DNA of 38,059 bases from an uncultured Clostridia bacterium (GCA_944386115.1 CALWZV010000009.1:1-38059); one strand, 5' to 3'. Counted from the first letter of the stretch, positions 8,558 through 17,800 are shown. The notes: generated by a model not told the origin, from the sequence alone. Program-made: numbers and translations.

Positions 8558-9385
8558 TTGAACACTGTAATTTTTCCTTCAATAAATTTAGAACTAAATA
8601 TAAAAAGAGTAGCATTTTCAATATTTGGAATAGATATATATTGGTATGGAATCATTATTGCTTTAGCAATAATGATTGCACTTTTAATATTAAAATTACA
8701 AGATGGTAAATTTGGAATAGAATTTAATACAATACTAGATTTAGCTATATATTTAATTCCAATATCATTAATATGTGCAAGAATATATTATGTACTATTT
8801 AATTTACAACAATATACAAACAATCCACTGAAAATATTTAATCTAAGAGATGGTGGAATGGCAATATATGGTGGAATAATAGGTGGACTTATTACTTGTA
8901 TAATTTTTTGTAAAAAAAGAAAAATTAAAATATTAAACATGTTAGATTATATAGTACCTGTATTAGCACTTGGACAAGCAATAGGAAGATGGGGAAATTT
9001 TATAAACATTGAAGCACATGGAACAGAAACTAATTCTATATTTAGAATGGGAATAATAGAAAATGGTACATATATGGAGGTACACCCAACATTTCTATAT
9101 GAATCTATAATTACATTTTTTTTAGCAATATTACTTTTAAATATAAAAGACAGTGAGAAAATAAAAAAAGACAGTAAAAAACAATTAATAAGAAAATATC
9201 CAGGACAGGTAACATTTATTTATCTAATAGTATATTCTTTTGCAAGATTTTTTATAGAAGGAATAAGAACAGATAGTTTAATGTTATTTAATTTCAGAAT
9301 ATCACAAATTTTGTCTATGGCAATTTTTGTCGTTTCTTGTTTGATTTTGACATATAAAGAATTAAAACACAAAAAAAGCTATTAA
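8558..9385 (+). CDS. lgt: Prolipoprotein diacylglyceryl transferase
   Basis: Lgt transfers diacylglycerol from phosphatidylglycerol to the lipobox cysteine of prolipoproteins in the cytoplasmic membrane. The 275-residue protein has about seven membrane helices. The signature GRWGNFINIEAHG contains R144, N147 and E152, matching the catalytic region of the family, and HPTFLYES follows at about residues 179-186. The start is TTG at 8558, five bases after AGGAGG. The gene sits directly after the M16 pair. Confidence 0.95.
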   Translation: MNTVIFPSINLELNIKRVAFSIFGIDIYWYGIIIALAIMIALLILKLQDGKFGIEFNTILDLAIYLIPISLICARIYYVLFNLQQYTNNPLKIFNLRDGGMAIYGGIIGGLITCIIFCKKRKIKILNMLDYIVPVLALGQAIGRWGNFINIEAHGTETNSIFRMGIIENGTYMEVHPTFLYESIITFFLAILLLNIKDSEKIKKDSKKQLIRKYPGQVTFIYLIVYSFARFFIEGIRTDSLMLFNFRISQILSMAIFVVSCLILTYKELKHKKSY

Positions 9386-9454
9386 AGTAGTATAAAATAA
9401 GTAAAACTGACATACGAAATATAAGCAAATATCAAGGAAATTTTTGAAAAAATA

Positions 9455-9483
9455 TTGACCTATATGTAAAAATATGGTATTTT
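9455..9483 (+). promoter_or_regulatory. Promoter of the Spo0E-like gene
   Basis: TTGACC (9455-9460), a 17-base spacer and TATTTT (9478-9483). Confidence 0.65.
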
Positions 9484-9530
9484 ATTAGTAGCACAAATGA
9501 GAGAAAAGAAAAAACAAGGAGAGTGATGTT

Positions 9531-9692
9531 ATGCTAAACGACAAAATTTGTGAACTAAGAGATAAACTAAACAAAAGTTTAATAGATGGAACAGAATATG
9601 AAGAAATATATAAAATAAGTGTAGAACTAGATGGTTTAATTGCAGAATATTATGGTTGGAATACCAAGCAGAAAGTCAATCTCGCAAATTAA
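9531..9692 (+). CDS. Spo0E-like sporulation regulatory protein
   Basis: The 53-residue protein starts at an ATG after GGAGAGTGATG. It matches the Spo0E family: two short helices with the signature SVELDGLI at residues 30-37 and a YY pair after it. In Bacillus, Spo0E proteins dephosphorylate phospho-Spo0A and delay sporulation; in Clostridia the role is less defined. Its presence argues for a Spo0A-containing, spore-forming background. It has its own promoter and a strong terminator, so it is monocistronic. Confidence 0.85.
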   Translation: MLNDKICELRDKLNKSLIDGTEYEEIYKISVELDGLIAEYYGWNTKQKVNLAN

Positions 9693-9696
9693 AACA

Positions 9697-9743
9697 AAAA
9701 AGTAACATTTTTCCTATAAAAAAGGAAAAATGTTGCTTTTTTA
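9697..9743 (+). terminator. Terminator after the Spo0E-like gene
   Basis: An 18-bp stem (9697-9714 with 9724-9741, one G-U pair) with a T-run on its descending side. The -35 element of the next promoter (9733-9738) lies within the descending arm. Confidence 0.88.
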
Positions 9744-9761
9744 TTGGAAATAATGTATAAT
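9733..9761 (+). promoter_or_regulatory. Promoter of the secretion locus (first pilin-like genes)
   Basis: TTGCTT (9733-9738), a 17-base spacer and TATAAT (9756-9761), 33 bases before the first pilin-like gene. Confidence 0.6.
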
Positions 9762-9793
9762 TAATATAAGTATAAATAAAAGGAGGACTTTTT

Positions 9794-10213
9794 ATGGAGA
9801 AAAATATATTAAAAATGTCTGCAATAATAATGATTATGTTATTAATGATGTTTTGTATAAGCACAACCGTAGAAGCTAGTGGGAGGATAGAAGAAAAAAC
9901 TCTAACACCACCTGACGGGTATACATCATCAGGTGGTACTGGATTTGATATTGATATTTCAGGACAAACAAGTCCAATAGAAGAGGACATTAATGCAGCA
10001 TCTGGTGATATTATATGGATTGTACAAGCAGTTGGATATGCAGCTGCAACAATTATATTAGTAGTTTTAGCAATAAAATATTTAGCAGCATCACCTAGTG
10101 ATAAAGCAGAAATTAAAAAATCAGCAATGATATGGGTTGTAGGTGCAATTATATTATTTGCAGCAAGCTTTATATTAACAATGATTCAAACATTTTCAGG
10201 ACAAATTTTTTAA
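9794..10213 (+). CDS. Pilin-like (VirB2/TrbC-type) small membrane protein 1
   Basis: The 139-residue protein has a cleavable-looking signal peptide (residues 1-29, ending VEAS). A variable region of about 40 residues follows, then two hydrophobic helices (about 70-93 and 112-133) joined by a short charged loop, AASPSDKAEIKKS. Signal peptide plus two helices with a positively charged cytoplasmic loop is the pattern of VirB2/TrbC pilins and of pilin-like subunits in Gram-positive conjugation systems. Three further genes (10238, 10644, 11208) share the layout and the IKY(F/M/L)xAxxxEKAxxK loop. AAAGGAGG precedes the ATG. Assignment rests on topology and context. Confidence 0.72.
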   Translation: MEKNILKMSAIIMIMLLMMFCISTTVEASGRIEEKTLTPPDGYTSSGGTGFDIDISGQTSPIEEDINAASGDIIWIVQAVGYAAATIILVVLAIKYLAASPSDKAEIKKSAMIWVVGAIILFAASFILTMIQTFSGQIF

Positions 10214-10237
10214 TAACTAAAATAATGGAGGTTTAAT

Positions 10238-10594
10238 ATGAAAAATAAATTAATAAAAATATTTATGATAGTATTATTAGCAACATTGTTAGTATCTAAT
10301 ATTACATTGGCTACATTTGAAATACCACAAGCTAGTGCCCCAGATCAAGAGATTCAATCAGCAATAACTGGTACAAGTGGTATGATATTAACTACAGTAC
10401 AGATCGTAGGTGTTGCAGTTGCTGTTATAATGTTAATGGTAGTTGCTATAAAATACTTTTCAGCAGCACCAGGAGAAAAAGCGGAATTAAAGAAAAAATT
10501 AGTAGTATATGTTGTAGGTGCTGTAATTTTGTTTGGAGCAACAGGTATAATTCAGATTGTAAAAGGATTTGGAACGGGTCTTGGACAGCAATAA
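10238..10594 (+). CDS. Pilin-like (VirB2/TrbC-type) small membrane protein 2
   Basis: A paralogue of the preceding gene, 118 residues long. It has a signal peptide (about 1-26), then helix one (about 45-70), the loop AAPGEKAELKKK and helix two (about 85-108). It ends with a glycine-rich tail. TGGAGG precedes the ATG. The gap after the first pilin-like gene is 24 bases, so the genes are co-transcribed. Confidence 0.72.
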   Translation: MKNKLIKIFMIVLLATLLVSNITLATFEIPQASAPDQEIQSAITGTSGMILTTVQIVGVAVAVIMLMVVAIKYFSAAPGEKAELKKKLVVYVVGAVILFGATGIIQIVKGFGTGLGQQ

Positions 10595-10643
10595 AATTTA
10601 GAAATATATGTTTTAACTAATTCTAAGAATGTGGGGTGAGGTT

Positions 10644-10994
10644 ATGAAAAAGAAAATAATTATTTCATTAATATTATTCATAATTCTAATATCTATTGGT
10701 TGTGTAAATGCAACAGAAATAGATTTGGAAAAATACAAAGATGTTGGTGAAATGGTAGATGATGAATTGTTTGAAAATATGGGTGGACAAACCTTATGGA
10801 TAGTACAAGCAATAGGTTATGCTGTTTCAATAATCTCACTTGTAATAATTGGAATAAAATATATGTTAGCTAGTGCAGATGAAAAAGCAGACTTAAAGAA
10901 AAGATTAGCACCATTTATATTTGGAGCATTACTATTATTTGCAAGTAGTTTTATAATGACATTAATAGTACAATTTACACAAGAAGCAATATAA
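10644..10994 (+). CDS. Pilin-like (VirB2/TrbC-type) small membrane protein 3
   Basis: This 116-residue paralogue has a signal peptide, a short acidic spacer and two membrane helices separated by ASADEKADLKKR. The ATG at 10644 is chosen because GGGGTGAGG lies just upstream; an in-frame ATG at 10629 has no site. A terminator follows, so the first three pilin-like genes form one transcription unit. Confidence 0.72.
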   Translation: MKKKIIISLILFIILISIGCVNATEIDLEKYKDVGEMVDDELFENMGGQTLWIVQAIGYAVSIISLVIIGIKYMLASADEKADLKKRLAPFIFGALLLFASSFIMTLIVQFTQEAI

Positions 10995-11008
10995 CAAAAT
11001 ATGTAAAT

Positions 11009-11039
11009 AAAAAAGTTGGTAAAGAGCCAGCTTTTTTTT
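11009..11039 (+). terminator. Terminator after the third pilin-like gene
   Basis: An 11-bp stem (11009-11019 with 11027-11037, one G-U pair) and a run of eight T. Confidence 0.85.
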
Positions 11040-11142
11040 GTTGCATTTACAGAGTAAAAACATTGTATAAAAAACAAAATATTACAAAAATATTACAAAT
11101 ATAAAACATTTTAAATACAAGGTAAAAAAATAGCAACAAATG

Positions 11143-11171
11143 TTGAAATACAAATAAAAAAGAAGTATAAT
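11143..11171 (+). promoter_or_regulatory. Promoter for the fourth pilin-like gene and the downstream secretion genes
   Basis: TTGAAA (11143-11148), a 17-base spacer and TATAAT (11166-11171). This second promoter lets the pilin-like genes be expressed at a different level from the machine genes. Confidence 0.78.
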
Positions 11172-11207
11172 ATTAATAAGTATATCTATAGAAAGATGGT
11201 GATATAT

Positions 11208-11618
11208 ATGTGCAAAAACAAGAGTAATATAATGAAAAAATTAATAATAATTATATTAACTATTTTTTCTATAAGTTTTTTATTTTCAAATGTTTCTGAA
11301 GCTTCAAGCTTTTGGGAAGAAGTAAAAGAAGGAGTTGAGGGATTTAAGCCAAGTGGAGATGATGTAATAGACTTAGATGATGAAAATATAACAGGAACAT
11401 TTGTTGGAATAGGACAAGTATTAACAACAATAGGTGTAATTATATGTGTAATTGGTTTATGTGTTTTGGGTATTAAGTATATGACTGCAAGCCCAGAAGA
11501 AGCAGCAAAAATAAAAACACAATTAATAGGACTTGTTATTGCAGCAATAGTAATTGTTGGAGCATATGGAATATGGTCATTTGCATATAATTTCTTATCT
11601 GGAATAACAAATACATAA
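11208..11618 (+). CDS. Pilin-like (VirB2/TrbC-type) small membrane protein 4
   Basis: This 136-residue protein has the same layout as the three upstream paralogues: signal peptide ending near SEAS, an acidic spacer, then two helices around the loop ASPEEAAKIKTQ. The ATG at 11208 is preferred on the GATGGTGAT site upstream; 11196 and 11232 are alternatives. It opens a separate transcription unit and is followed by the PrgI/VirB3-like gene, as pilin genes often are. Confidence 0.7.
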   Translation: MCKNKSNIMKKLIIIILTIFSISFLFSNVSEASSFWEEVKEGVEGFKPSGDDVIDLDDENITGTFVGIGQVLTTIGVIICVIGLCVLGIKYMTASPEEAAKIKTQLIGLVIAAIVIVGAYGIWSFAYNFLSGITNT

Positions 11619-11643
11619 ATAAATTAACAAAGGAGGAGTTTAA

Positions 11644-11979
11644 ATGGGAACATACAATATCCCACGTAATTTAAGAGGAGAATCTAGAATATTATACATC
11701 TTTTCTGTAAAATCCTTAATTACAACAGCAATAGGAGCAGCTGTTGGCTTAATATTTTATGCAATATTTTCATTAATTGGAATAGGAGTAGTTGGAATTG
11801 TTATTACAGCAATTTTTGCATTATTAGGTTTTGCAATAGGAACATTTAAAATACCAACTATAAATGGACTATTATTTACAAAAAGAGTTGGAGGAGAATC
11901 TATAGATCAAATATTGCTAAGATATATTAAATTCAAAAAAAATAGAAAAATATATGTATATACAAAGGAGGAAAAATAA
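11644..11979 (+). CDS. PrgI-family (VirB3-like) membrane protein
   Basis: The 111-residue protein has a short polar N-terminus (MGTYNIPRNL), two adjacent hydrophobic helices (about residues 25-70), and a basic C-terminal part that includes a DQILLRYIKFKKN stretch. This is the layout of PrgI/VirB3-type inner-membrane proteins that sit with the VirB4 ATPase. AAAGGAGG precedes the ATG, and the stop overlaps the next start (TAATG at 11977-11981). Confidence 0.82.
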   Translation: MGTYNIPRNLRGESRILYIFSVKSLITTAIGAAVGLIFYAIFSLIGIGVVGIVITAIFALLGFAIGTFKIPTINGLLFTKRVGGESIDQILLRYIKFKKNRKIYVYTKEEK

Positions 11980-13157
11980 TGGAAGACTTAGTTAATATTT
12001 TAGGGATAATAGCGATTTTATTAGTTGTAATAATTGTTGTATTAGCAGGAATACTTCTTTTAATAAAAAGAAAAGAGAAAAAGAAAATAGAAGAAGATGA
12101 AATAAAAGAAAAAGGTGACCCAAACGATAAATACAAAAATCCAAATAATTTATTACCAAAAGAATCTATATATGATTTTATGGAGTTTGATGAAGTAAAA
12201 GACAATATGATAATAAGAAAAAATAGAACTCAATATGTAATGGTAATACAATGCCAAGGTGTAAATTATGATCTAATGTCTGAACAAGAAAAAATTGCAG
12301 TAGAAGAAGGATTTGTTCAATTTTTAAATACTCTAAGATTTCCAATACAATTATATATACAAACAAGAAGCTTAAATTTAAGAGATATTGTTGAAGAATA
12401 TAAAAATAAAGTAAAACAAATAGAAACAGAAATAGAACAATTAAAAATAAGAGCAGAAGATGCAAGAGTAAAGGGAAATGAAGAACTAAGAAAAACAATG
12501 GAATATCAGGCAAGAAAAAAACAAAATGTTTTAGAATATGGACTAGACATAACAGAATATATTGGAAAATTAAGTTCAAATAGAAATGTATTACAACAAA
12601 AAACATATGTGGTAATTTCATATTTCGCATCTGAACTTGGTTCAACAAGTACATATTCAAAAGATGAAATAGACAATATGTGTTTCTCAGAATTATACAC
12701 AAGATGTCAATCAGCAATACGTTCTTTGGCAACATCAGAAGTAACAGGTAAGGTTTTAAATTCAGAAGAACTAACTGAATTGTTATATGTAGCATACAAT
12801 AGGGACGATTCAGAAGTGCTTTCACTATCAAAAGTTTTAGATTCACAATATGATGCATTATATAGTACAGGAAAAGATTATTTAGAAAAGCAACAAGAAC
12901 AACTAGATGAACAAATAGACCAAGAGGCAATAGAACTTGCAACACAAAGTATTATAGATGCAAACAAAAATAAGAATAAAATAAGTGAAGAACAAAAAGC
13001 AAAAATGGTTGAAGAAAGAGCATTAGACATAGTTGAACATTATAAAGACCAAATGGAACCAGAACTATATAAAGGAACAAAAGAAGAGGTTGTAAAAAAA
13101 TCTAAAGCAAAAAAAGAAAAAATAGCAAAAGAGAAAAAGGAAACTAATGCAAAATAA
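11979..13157 (+). CDS. TraC-like membrane-anchored component next to VirB4
   Basis: The 392-residue protein starts with a single membrane helix (about residues 7-29). A globular region begins near residue 65, in which DFMEFDEVKDNMIIRKN and QGVNYDLMSEQE resemble the N-terminal domain of VirB4/TraC proteins. A coiled coil of about 60 residues follows (140-200), and the C-terminus is lysine-rich. There is no Walker motif. It probably contacts the VirB4 ATPase encoded next, whose start lies within or just after its last codons. Family naming is tentative. Confidence 0.68.
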   Translation: MEDLVNILGIIAILLVVIIVVLAGILLLIKRKEKKKIEEDEIKEKGDPNDKYKNPNNLLPKESIYDFMEFDEVKDNMIIRKNRTQYVMVIQCQGVNYDLMSEQEKIAVEEGFVQFLNTLRFPIQLYIQTRSLNLRDIVEEYKNKVKQIETEIEQLKIRAEDARVKGNEELRKTMEYQARKKQNVLEYGLDITEYIGKLSSNRNVLQQKTYVVISYFASELGSTSTYSKDEIDNMCFSELYTRCQSAIRSLATSEVTGKVLNSEELTELLYVAYNRDDSEVLSLSKVLDSQYDALYSTGKDYLEKQQEQLDEQIDQEAIELATQSIIDANKNKNKISEEQKAKMVEERALDIVEHYKDQMEPELYKGTKEEVVKKSKAKKEKIAKEKKETNAK

Positions 13158-13194
13158 AATTCCTAAACAAAAACAAAGGAAAGGATTGAAAAGT

Positions 13195-15156
13195 ATGAGA
13201 AAAAATAAAATAAAAAATAATCCAGACAGAATAATTGTGAAAGATGAAAGTAAATCAGAAGGATTTTTAAAGAAAAATGCTAGTAATATAAAAGACTTAA
13301 TTGCACCAGCAGGAATTGATGTAAGCAATATTAATCATGTTGAAATAATATCTAGTAGAACAAAGTATGCAAGAAGTATGATAGTTTCTACATTACCAAG
13401 AATGTGTACATTTCCTGAGTTTTTAAGAGGAATGTATACATTTGGAGATTTAAATGTTTCTGTTTTTATAACCCCAGTAAGTGAAAGTAGTTCACAAACA
13501 GAATTAAATAGAACAATAAATGAGCTAGAATCTGAAAGATTAGTAGCCTTAGATAGAGGAGATATAAACAGAGAAAGATTAATTGCACAAAAAAGAATAG
13601 AGGCAGAAGATTTAAGAGATGAAATAGCAGCAGGTTTTAATAAACTATTTTCAGCATCTGTTGTTTGTACATTATTTGCATATAGTATAGAAGAACTAGA
13701 CAAATATACTGAATTATTAAGTTCTGAAATGTCAAAAACACTTGTAGGATTAAAACCAGCATGGGCAATACAAGATGAAGCATTAAGATCAAATATGCCA
13801 TACTGCGAAAATAAAGTAAAAAAAGAGCATACATTTGATAGAAGATCAATGTCAACAGTATTTCCATTTTTTACTTCAGAAGTTGGACATGAAAAAGGAA
13901 TTCCACTTGGATTTAACCGTCAAACAGGATTGCCAGTATTATTTGATAATTTTAGCCCAACACTTTCAAATTATAATATGGTTATATTCGGTAAATCTGG
14001 TGCAGGTAAAGGTGTTACAATAAAAACACTAACATCACGTTCTTCAGTATTAATGGGGATTGAAAGTTTAGCACTAGATGCTGAAGGCGAGTATGGAGTT
14101 GTTGCAGACAGTTTAGGTGGAATAAATGTTACAATAAGTCCTAATTCAAATACAATTATAAATTTATTCGATCTAGAACCAGAAATTGTAAAAGATGAAA
14201 TAACAGGTAAAGAAAGAGTGGTATTAAACTTAGAAAATAAAGTAGAAGACGTAACACAAGCTTTACTTACAATGGCAAGAGGAAGCACAAGAAGTACAGA
14301 AGTAAATGAGCTTACAAAACAAATAATTGCAGAATCTGTTGCACAAGAATATGCAAGCCTTGGAATAACAAATGCAATAGAAAGCTTATATGAATCTGGA
14401 GGAGAAACAGTAGTAGTAACAAATTATTTAGGTAAAAAGAAAAAACAAATGCCTACTATTGGTTCTTGGTATAAAAGAATATTACAAAACGCAAAAACAA
14501 ATGATAACCCAGATTATAGATTCCACTATAGTTATCTAACAAAAGTTATGAAACAATACATAAGAGAATATGATGGACAAATGGCATATTTTGATGGACA
14601 ATCAACATTTGAATTACTAGATGGAGTACCTTTCATAAACTTAGATATATCAAACTTAGAGGAAAGATTTGCAAGACCACTTGCACAACAAATATTATTA
14701 TCTTGGATTTGGGAAAAATATGTTAAGAAAAATAGTGAAGATAGAGAAAAAGCAGCTAAGAAAAGAGTATTAATAGATGAGGCATGGATGCTTTTACCAT
14801 ACCCAGAAGCTGTAGATTTCTTAAACACAATGGCAAGGCGTGCTAGAAAAAGAAATGTTTCATTAGCAGTTATGTCACAAAAATTCCAAGATTTCTATGA
14901 AAAACCAGAAGTTCAAGCTGTTTTAACATCATCAGATACGAAACTATTCTTAGCACAAGATAAATCTGAAATTGAATACATAAGAGAAGTATTCAAATTA
15001 AGTGAAGGAGAAAGTTATTTCTTAACAACATGTAATAGAGGAGAAGGACTATTAAAAGTTGGAAGTGACACAGCAATAATATCTATAAGACCAACCAAAA
15101 AGGAATTTGAATTTGTTGAAACAAACTTAAATAAATTACAAGAGAAAAAAGATTAA
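13195..15156 (+). CDS. VirB4-type conjugation/secretion ATPase
   Basis: VirB4 ATPases are cytoplasmic hexameric motors that power subunit export in type IV secretion systems. The Walker A segment is GKSGAGKG at residues 266-273 (bases 13990-14013). The usual Ser/Thr after the lysine is replaced by glycine. Walker B is RVLIDEAWML with D528 and E529, and a conserved MSQKFQDF motif follows. Starting at 13195 gives 653 residues and an AAAGGATTGAAAAGT site. An in-frame ATG at 13147, overlapping the previous gene by 11 bases, is an alternative that adds a lysine-rich leader. Confidence 0.9.
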   Translation: MRKNKIKNNPDRIIVKDESKSEGFLKKNASNIKDLIAPAGIDVSNINHVEIISSRTKYARSMIVSTLPRMCTFPEFLRGMYTFGDLNVSVFITPVSESSSQTELNRTINELESERLVALDRGDINRERLIAQKRIEAEDLRDEIAAGFNKLFSASVVCTLFAYSIEELDKYTELLSSEMSKTLVGLKPAWAIQDEALRSNMPYCENKVKKEHTFDRRSMSTVFPFFTSEVGHEKGIPLGFNRQTGLPVLFDNFSPTLSNYNMVIFGKSGAGKGVTIKTLTSRSSVLMGIESLALDAEGEYGVVADSLGGINVTISPNSNTIINLFDLEPEIVKDEITGKERVVLNLENKVEDVTQALLTMARGSTRSTEVNELTKQIIAESVAQEYASLGITNAIESLYESGGETVVVTNYLGKKKKQMPTIGSWYKRILQNAKTNDNPDYRFHYSYLTKVMKQYIREYDGQMAYFDGQSTFELLDGVPFINLDISNLEERFARPLAQQILLSWIWEKYVKKNSEDREKAAKKRVLIDEAWMLLPYPEAVDFLNTMARRARKRNVSLAVMSQKFQDFYEKPEVQAVLTSSDTKLFLAQDKSEIEYIREVFKLSEGESYFLTTCNRGEGLLKVGSDTAIISIRPTKKEFEFVETNLNKLQEKKD

Positions 15157-15295
15157 AATATGTAAGAATGTTAAGAATATATAGCTATTTAATTTAGTAA
15201 GATTCTTAACAAAAATAAATAAATTAGAATCATTTTAAATTAAATAGCTATATTAAATTTATTATACAAAAATAAAATTAGGAAAGGTGGATTAA
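15157..15295 (+). promoter_or_regulatory. Intergenic region with mutually exclusive stem-loops
   Basis: An 18-bp perfect inverted repeat (15179-15196 with 15236-15253) overlaps a competing 9-bp stem (15170-15178 with 15202-15210). The two cannot form fully together. The region lies between the VirB4 gene and the first VirB6-like gene, and AGGAAAGGTGG precedes the next start. No clear T-run follows either stem, so an RNA switch or mRNA-processing role is more likely than termination. Confidence 0.5.
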
Positions 15296-16546
15296 ATGAA
15301 AAAAACAATTCTTGTATTACTTATAATAATATTTTTATTTAATACAATTATTCCTAATTATTCTTTTGGAACAGCTGTAGATGTTTCAAATACACAAAAT
15401 TCAGAAACTGCTGATTTAGAGCCAGGAAGTCAGGAATCTTTTAACCAGTTATGGGAAGAAGGAGAAGCCAGTGCAAGTAAGGATAGAGTAGTTTCAACAG
15501 TTGATAGTACACAAACAATGCAAAAATCTGGTTTTAATATTTTAAGTGGATTATTAAATTTATTTCCAATAGCAGCAAGCTCTTTAATGTCATTAGTTGC
15601 AATGGATGAAGATAATAAAGATGAAAGAAAGCTTGAATGGTTTACAATAGAAGATTTAGTATTTGATGAAATAAGCTTATTTAATATAAATTTCTTTAAT
15701 TCAGATGTAGAAGAAAATGGAACAAAAAGTGTTAATACAATGATATCTGAAAATGTATTGCAATGGTTTAGTATTACATCTTTATTAAGTATAATAATAT
15801 CACTTTGTGTTTTAATATATATTGGAATAAGAATGGCAATATCTTCATTAGCAGAAGAGAAAGCAAAATATAAAGCTATGCTTAAAGATTGGTTCGTAAG
15901 TTTATTAATAATCTTTTTACTACCATACATAATTGTAGCTGCAGTTACGGTTTCAGACAAACTAGTTGAAGCAATACATTTAATGGCAGATAATGGACAA
16001 AAAACATTTGAATTACAAGTTGTAGAAAGAGTTTTTGGACAAGTAAATACATATACAGACTATAATTTAGCAGTGGCATCAATTGTTTATTGGATATTGG
16101 TGTTTTATCAATTAAAATTTTTCTTCTTATATGCAAGAAGGTTACTAACAACAGCATTTTTAATAATGATAGCACCATTTATAACTGTAACATATGCAAT
16201 AGATAGAGCAGGTGATAATAGAGCACAAGCATTTAATTCATGGATGAGAGAATTTATGGTAAATGTTTTTATACAACCATTACATGCAATGTTATATATG
16301 GTGTTTATGTATTCAGCAGGTGAAATAGCAAAAGTAGCTCCAATATTTGCAATATTATTCTTTATGGGATTATCAAGAGGAGAAAAAATAGTAAAAGATA
16401 TGTTCAAAATGAGAGGAATGAAATCAATTAATTCAATGTCTGAAACAGTTAATGTTTCTAAACTAGATAGAGGAGATGCAGGAGATAGATTTAGAGAAAA
16501 AAGAGCTAAAGAAGAAGCTGCTGCAAGAAGAAAAAAAGGAGATTAA
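15296..16546 (+). CDS. VirB6/TrbL-like polytopic membrane protein 1
   Basis: The 416-residue protein has a signal peptide, an extracytoplasmic stretch to about residue 155, then five or six membrane helices and a charged, arginine-rich C-terminal tail. The core motif YIGIRMAISSLAEEKAKYK (about residues 177-195) recurs in the three other large membrane proteins of the locus (17801, 21869, 24771). So does the later ITVTYAIDRAGDNRAQAF motif. VirB6-type proteins form the inner-membrane channel platform of type IV secretion. This is the shortest copy and carries no extra domain. Confidence 0.78.
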   Translation: MKKTILVLLIIIFLFNTIIPNYSFGTAVDVSNTQNSETADLEPGSQESFNQLWEEGEASASKDRVVSTVDSTQTMQKSGFNILSGLLNLFPIAASSLMSLVAMDEDNKDERKLEWFTIEDLVFDEISLFNINFFNSDVEENGTKSVNTMISENVLQWFSITSLLSIIISLCVLIYIGIRMAISSLAEEKAKYKAMLKDWFVSLLIIFLLPYIIVAAVTVSDKLVEAIHLMADNGQKTFELQVVERVFGQVNTYTDYNLAVASIVYWILVFYQLKFFFLYARRLLTTAFLIMIAPFITVTYAIDRAGDNRAQAFNSWMREFMVNVFIQPLHAMLYMVFMYSAGEIAKVAPIFAILFFMGLSRGEKIVKDMFKMRGMKSINSMSETVNVSKLDRGDAGDRFREKRAKEEAAARRKKGD

Positions 16547-16549
16547 TAT

Positions 16550-17770
16550 ATGCTAAAAAATAAAAAGCGAAAAAAAAGAATAATTATAATAACAATAGTA
16601 ATATTACTACTGTTAATTTCGCTTGCAATTATTTTTAGGCAAAAAGATAGTGATAATGAAAGTGAAAATACAATTCAGAATACAGAAGGCTTTTCTTCAA
16701 TAGAAGAAGCATTAGAAATGTTTGATTGTAAATTAATAAGAGAAAAGGAATTAAACGAAGAAGACTTTAAGTTAGAAATATATTTGGAATTTGCAAAAGA
16801 TTTATATACAAATGGAGTAGATAATGAAACATATTTCAAAAATATATGTCAAGTATTAGCAGAAGTACTAGATTTTGAAAATTTCAAATTAATAGATGAA
16901 AAAAAAGAAATTGCAATACATGTTGTAAACAGTAAAGATTCAGAAGTACTTGTTGCAATGTTTATAAATGGAGATTCAAACTATTTTGGAAACCAGAATT
17001 CTAGGAACACTTTAAAAAATTATAAGAGAACAAAAATTACAAATATGCAAATACAATCTCCAATTTTAATTAATCTTATAAATTCAGATTGGTATACAAA
17101 ACAAGTAAATTTTGGAACAAAGGATAATGAAGAAAACAATTACAGTATTTATGAAGATGAAGGAATTAAAATAAGAAGTATAGCAAGAAAAGTGTATAAT
17201 ATAATTTTCACAGAAAATTATACAGAAAACATAATAAATAATATAAATGTAAGAACAAGTAAGGATGATGTAATAAAAATATTAGGTGAGCCTACTTTTG
17301 AAAGTGACTATCTTGGTTTATATGGATATAAAGGAAATGACATATATGTTTTTTTCGCAAGTGATGGAATATCAGTATATAGAATAGAAAAAGAATATGA
17401 AACTGAAGAAATTATGAATGCATTAAAAACTTTTCAACAAGAAAAAAACATTAAAAATTTTACAAATACAATAACAGACATCTGGAATGATTATGATTTA
17501 TATGACAGGGGAGAAAATTTTGTAAATTTAACATATAGTTTAAAAGGCTTACAAATAGCATTTAATTTAACAAGTAACCATGGAATTATAATTTATAATA
17601 ATTACAATGGGGAATTAGTAGATGGAATAACAATAGAAGAACTAGCAAATGGAACAAAGGAAATTCCAAGGTATATATATTTTGAATTAGATAAAGACTT
17701 GGTTTTTGAAAGTGAAATAAGTAGATCAGATTATGAACAAGCAAAAGGAGATATTGGATCAGAATATTAA
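16550..17770 (+). CDS. Membrane-anchored protein of unknown function in the secretion locus
   Basis: The 406-residue protein has a basic N-terminus and a single membrane helix (about residues 10-29); the rest is probably outside the membrane. The mature part is mixed alpha/beta and acidic, with no motif I recognise. A stretch near residue 235 (NVRTSKDDVIKILGEP) resembles the short repeats of SmpA/BamE-like or lipoprotein domains, but this is weak. AAAAGGAG precedes the ATG, three bases after the previous stop. Position between two VirB6-like genes suggests an accessory part of the same machine. Confidence 0.65.
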   Translation: MLKNKKRKKRIIIITIVILLLLISLAIIFRQKDSDNESENTIQNTEGFSSIEEALEMFDCKLIREKELNEEDFKLEIYLEFAKDLYTNGVDNETYFKNICQVLAEVLDFENFKLIDEKKEIAIHVVNSKDSEVLVAMFINGDSNYFGNQNSRNTLKNYKRTKITNMQIQSPILINLINSDWYTKQVNFGTKDNEENNYSIYEDEGIKIRSIARKVYNIIFTENYTENIINNINVRTSKDDVIKILGEPTFESDYLGLYGYKGNDIYVFFASDGISVYRIEKEYETEEIMNALKTFQQEKNIKNFTNTITDIWNDYDLYDRGENFVNLTYSLKGLQIAFNLTSNHGIIIYNNYNGELVDGITIEELANGTKEIPRYIYFELDKDLVFESEISRSDYEQAKGDIGSEY

Positions 17771-17800
17771 ATTAATTTTTAGAAAAAAGGGAGTGGTGGT

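Noticed and set aside
12178-12945. Long minus-strand open frame inside the TraC-like gene
   Set aside because: Its product is almost only Leu, Ile, His and Val, as expected from the complement of an A-rich coding strand. It has no ribosome binding site and is a shadow. Similar minus-strand frames across the plus-strand genes were left out for the same reason.
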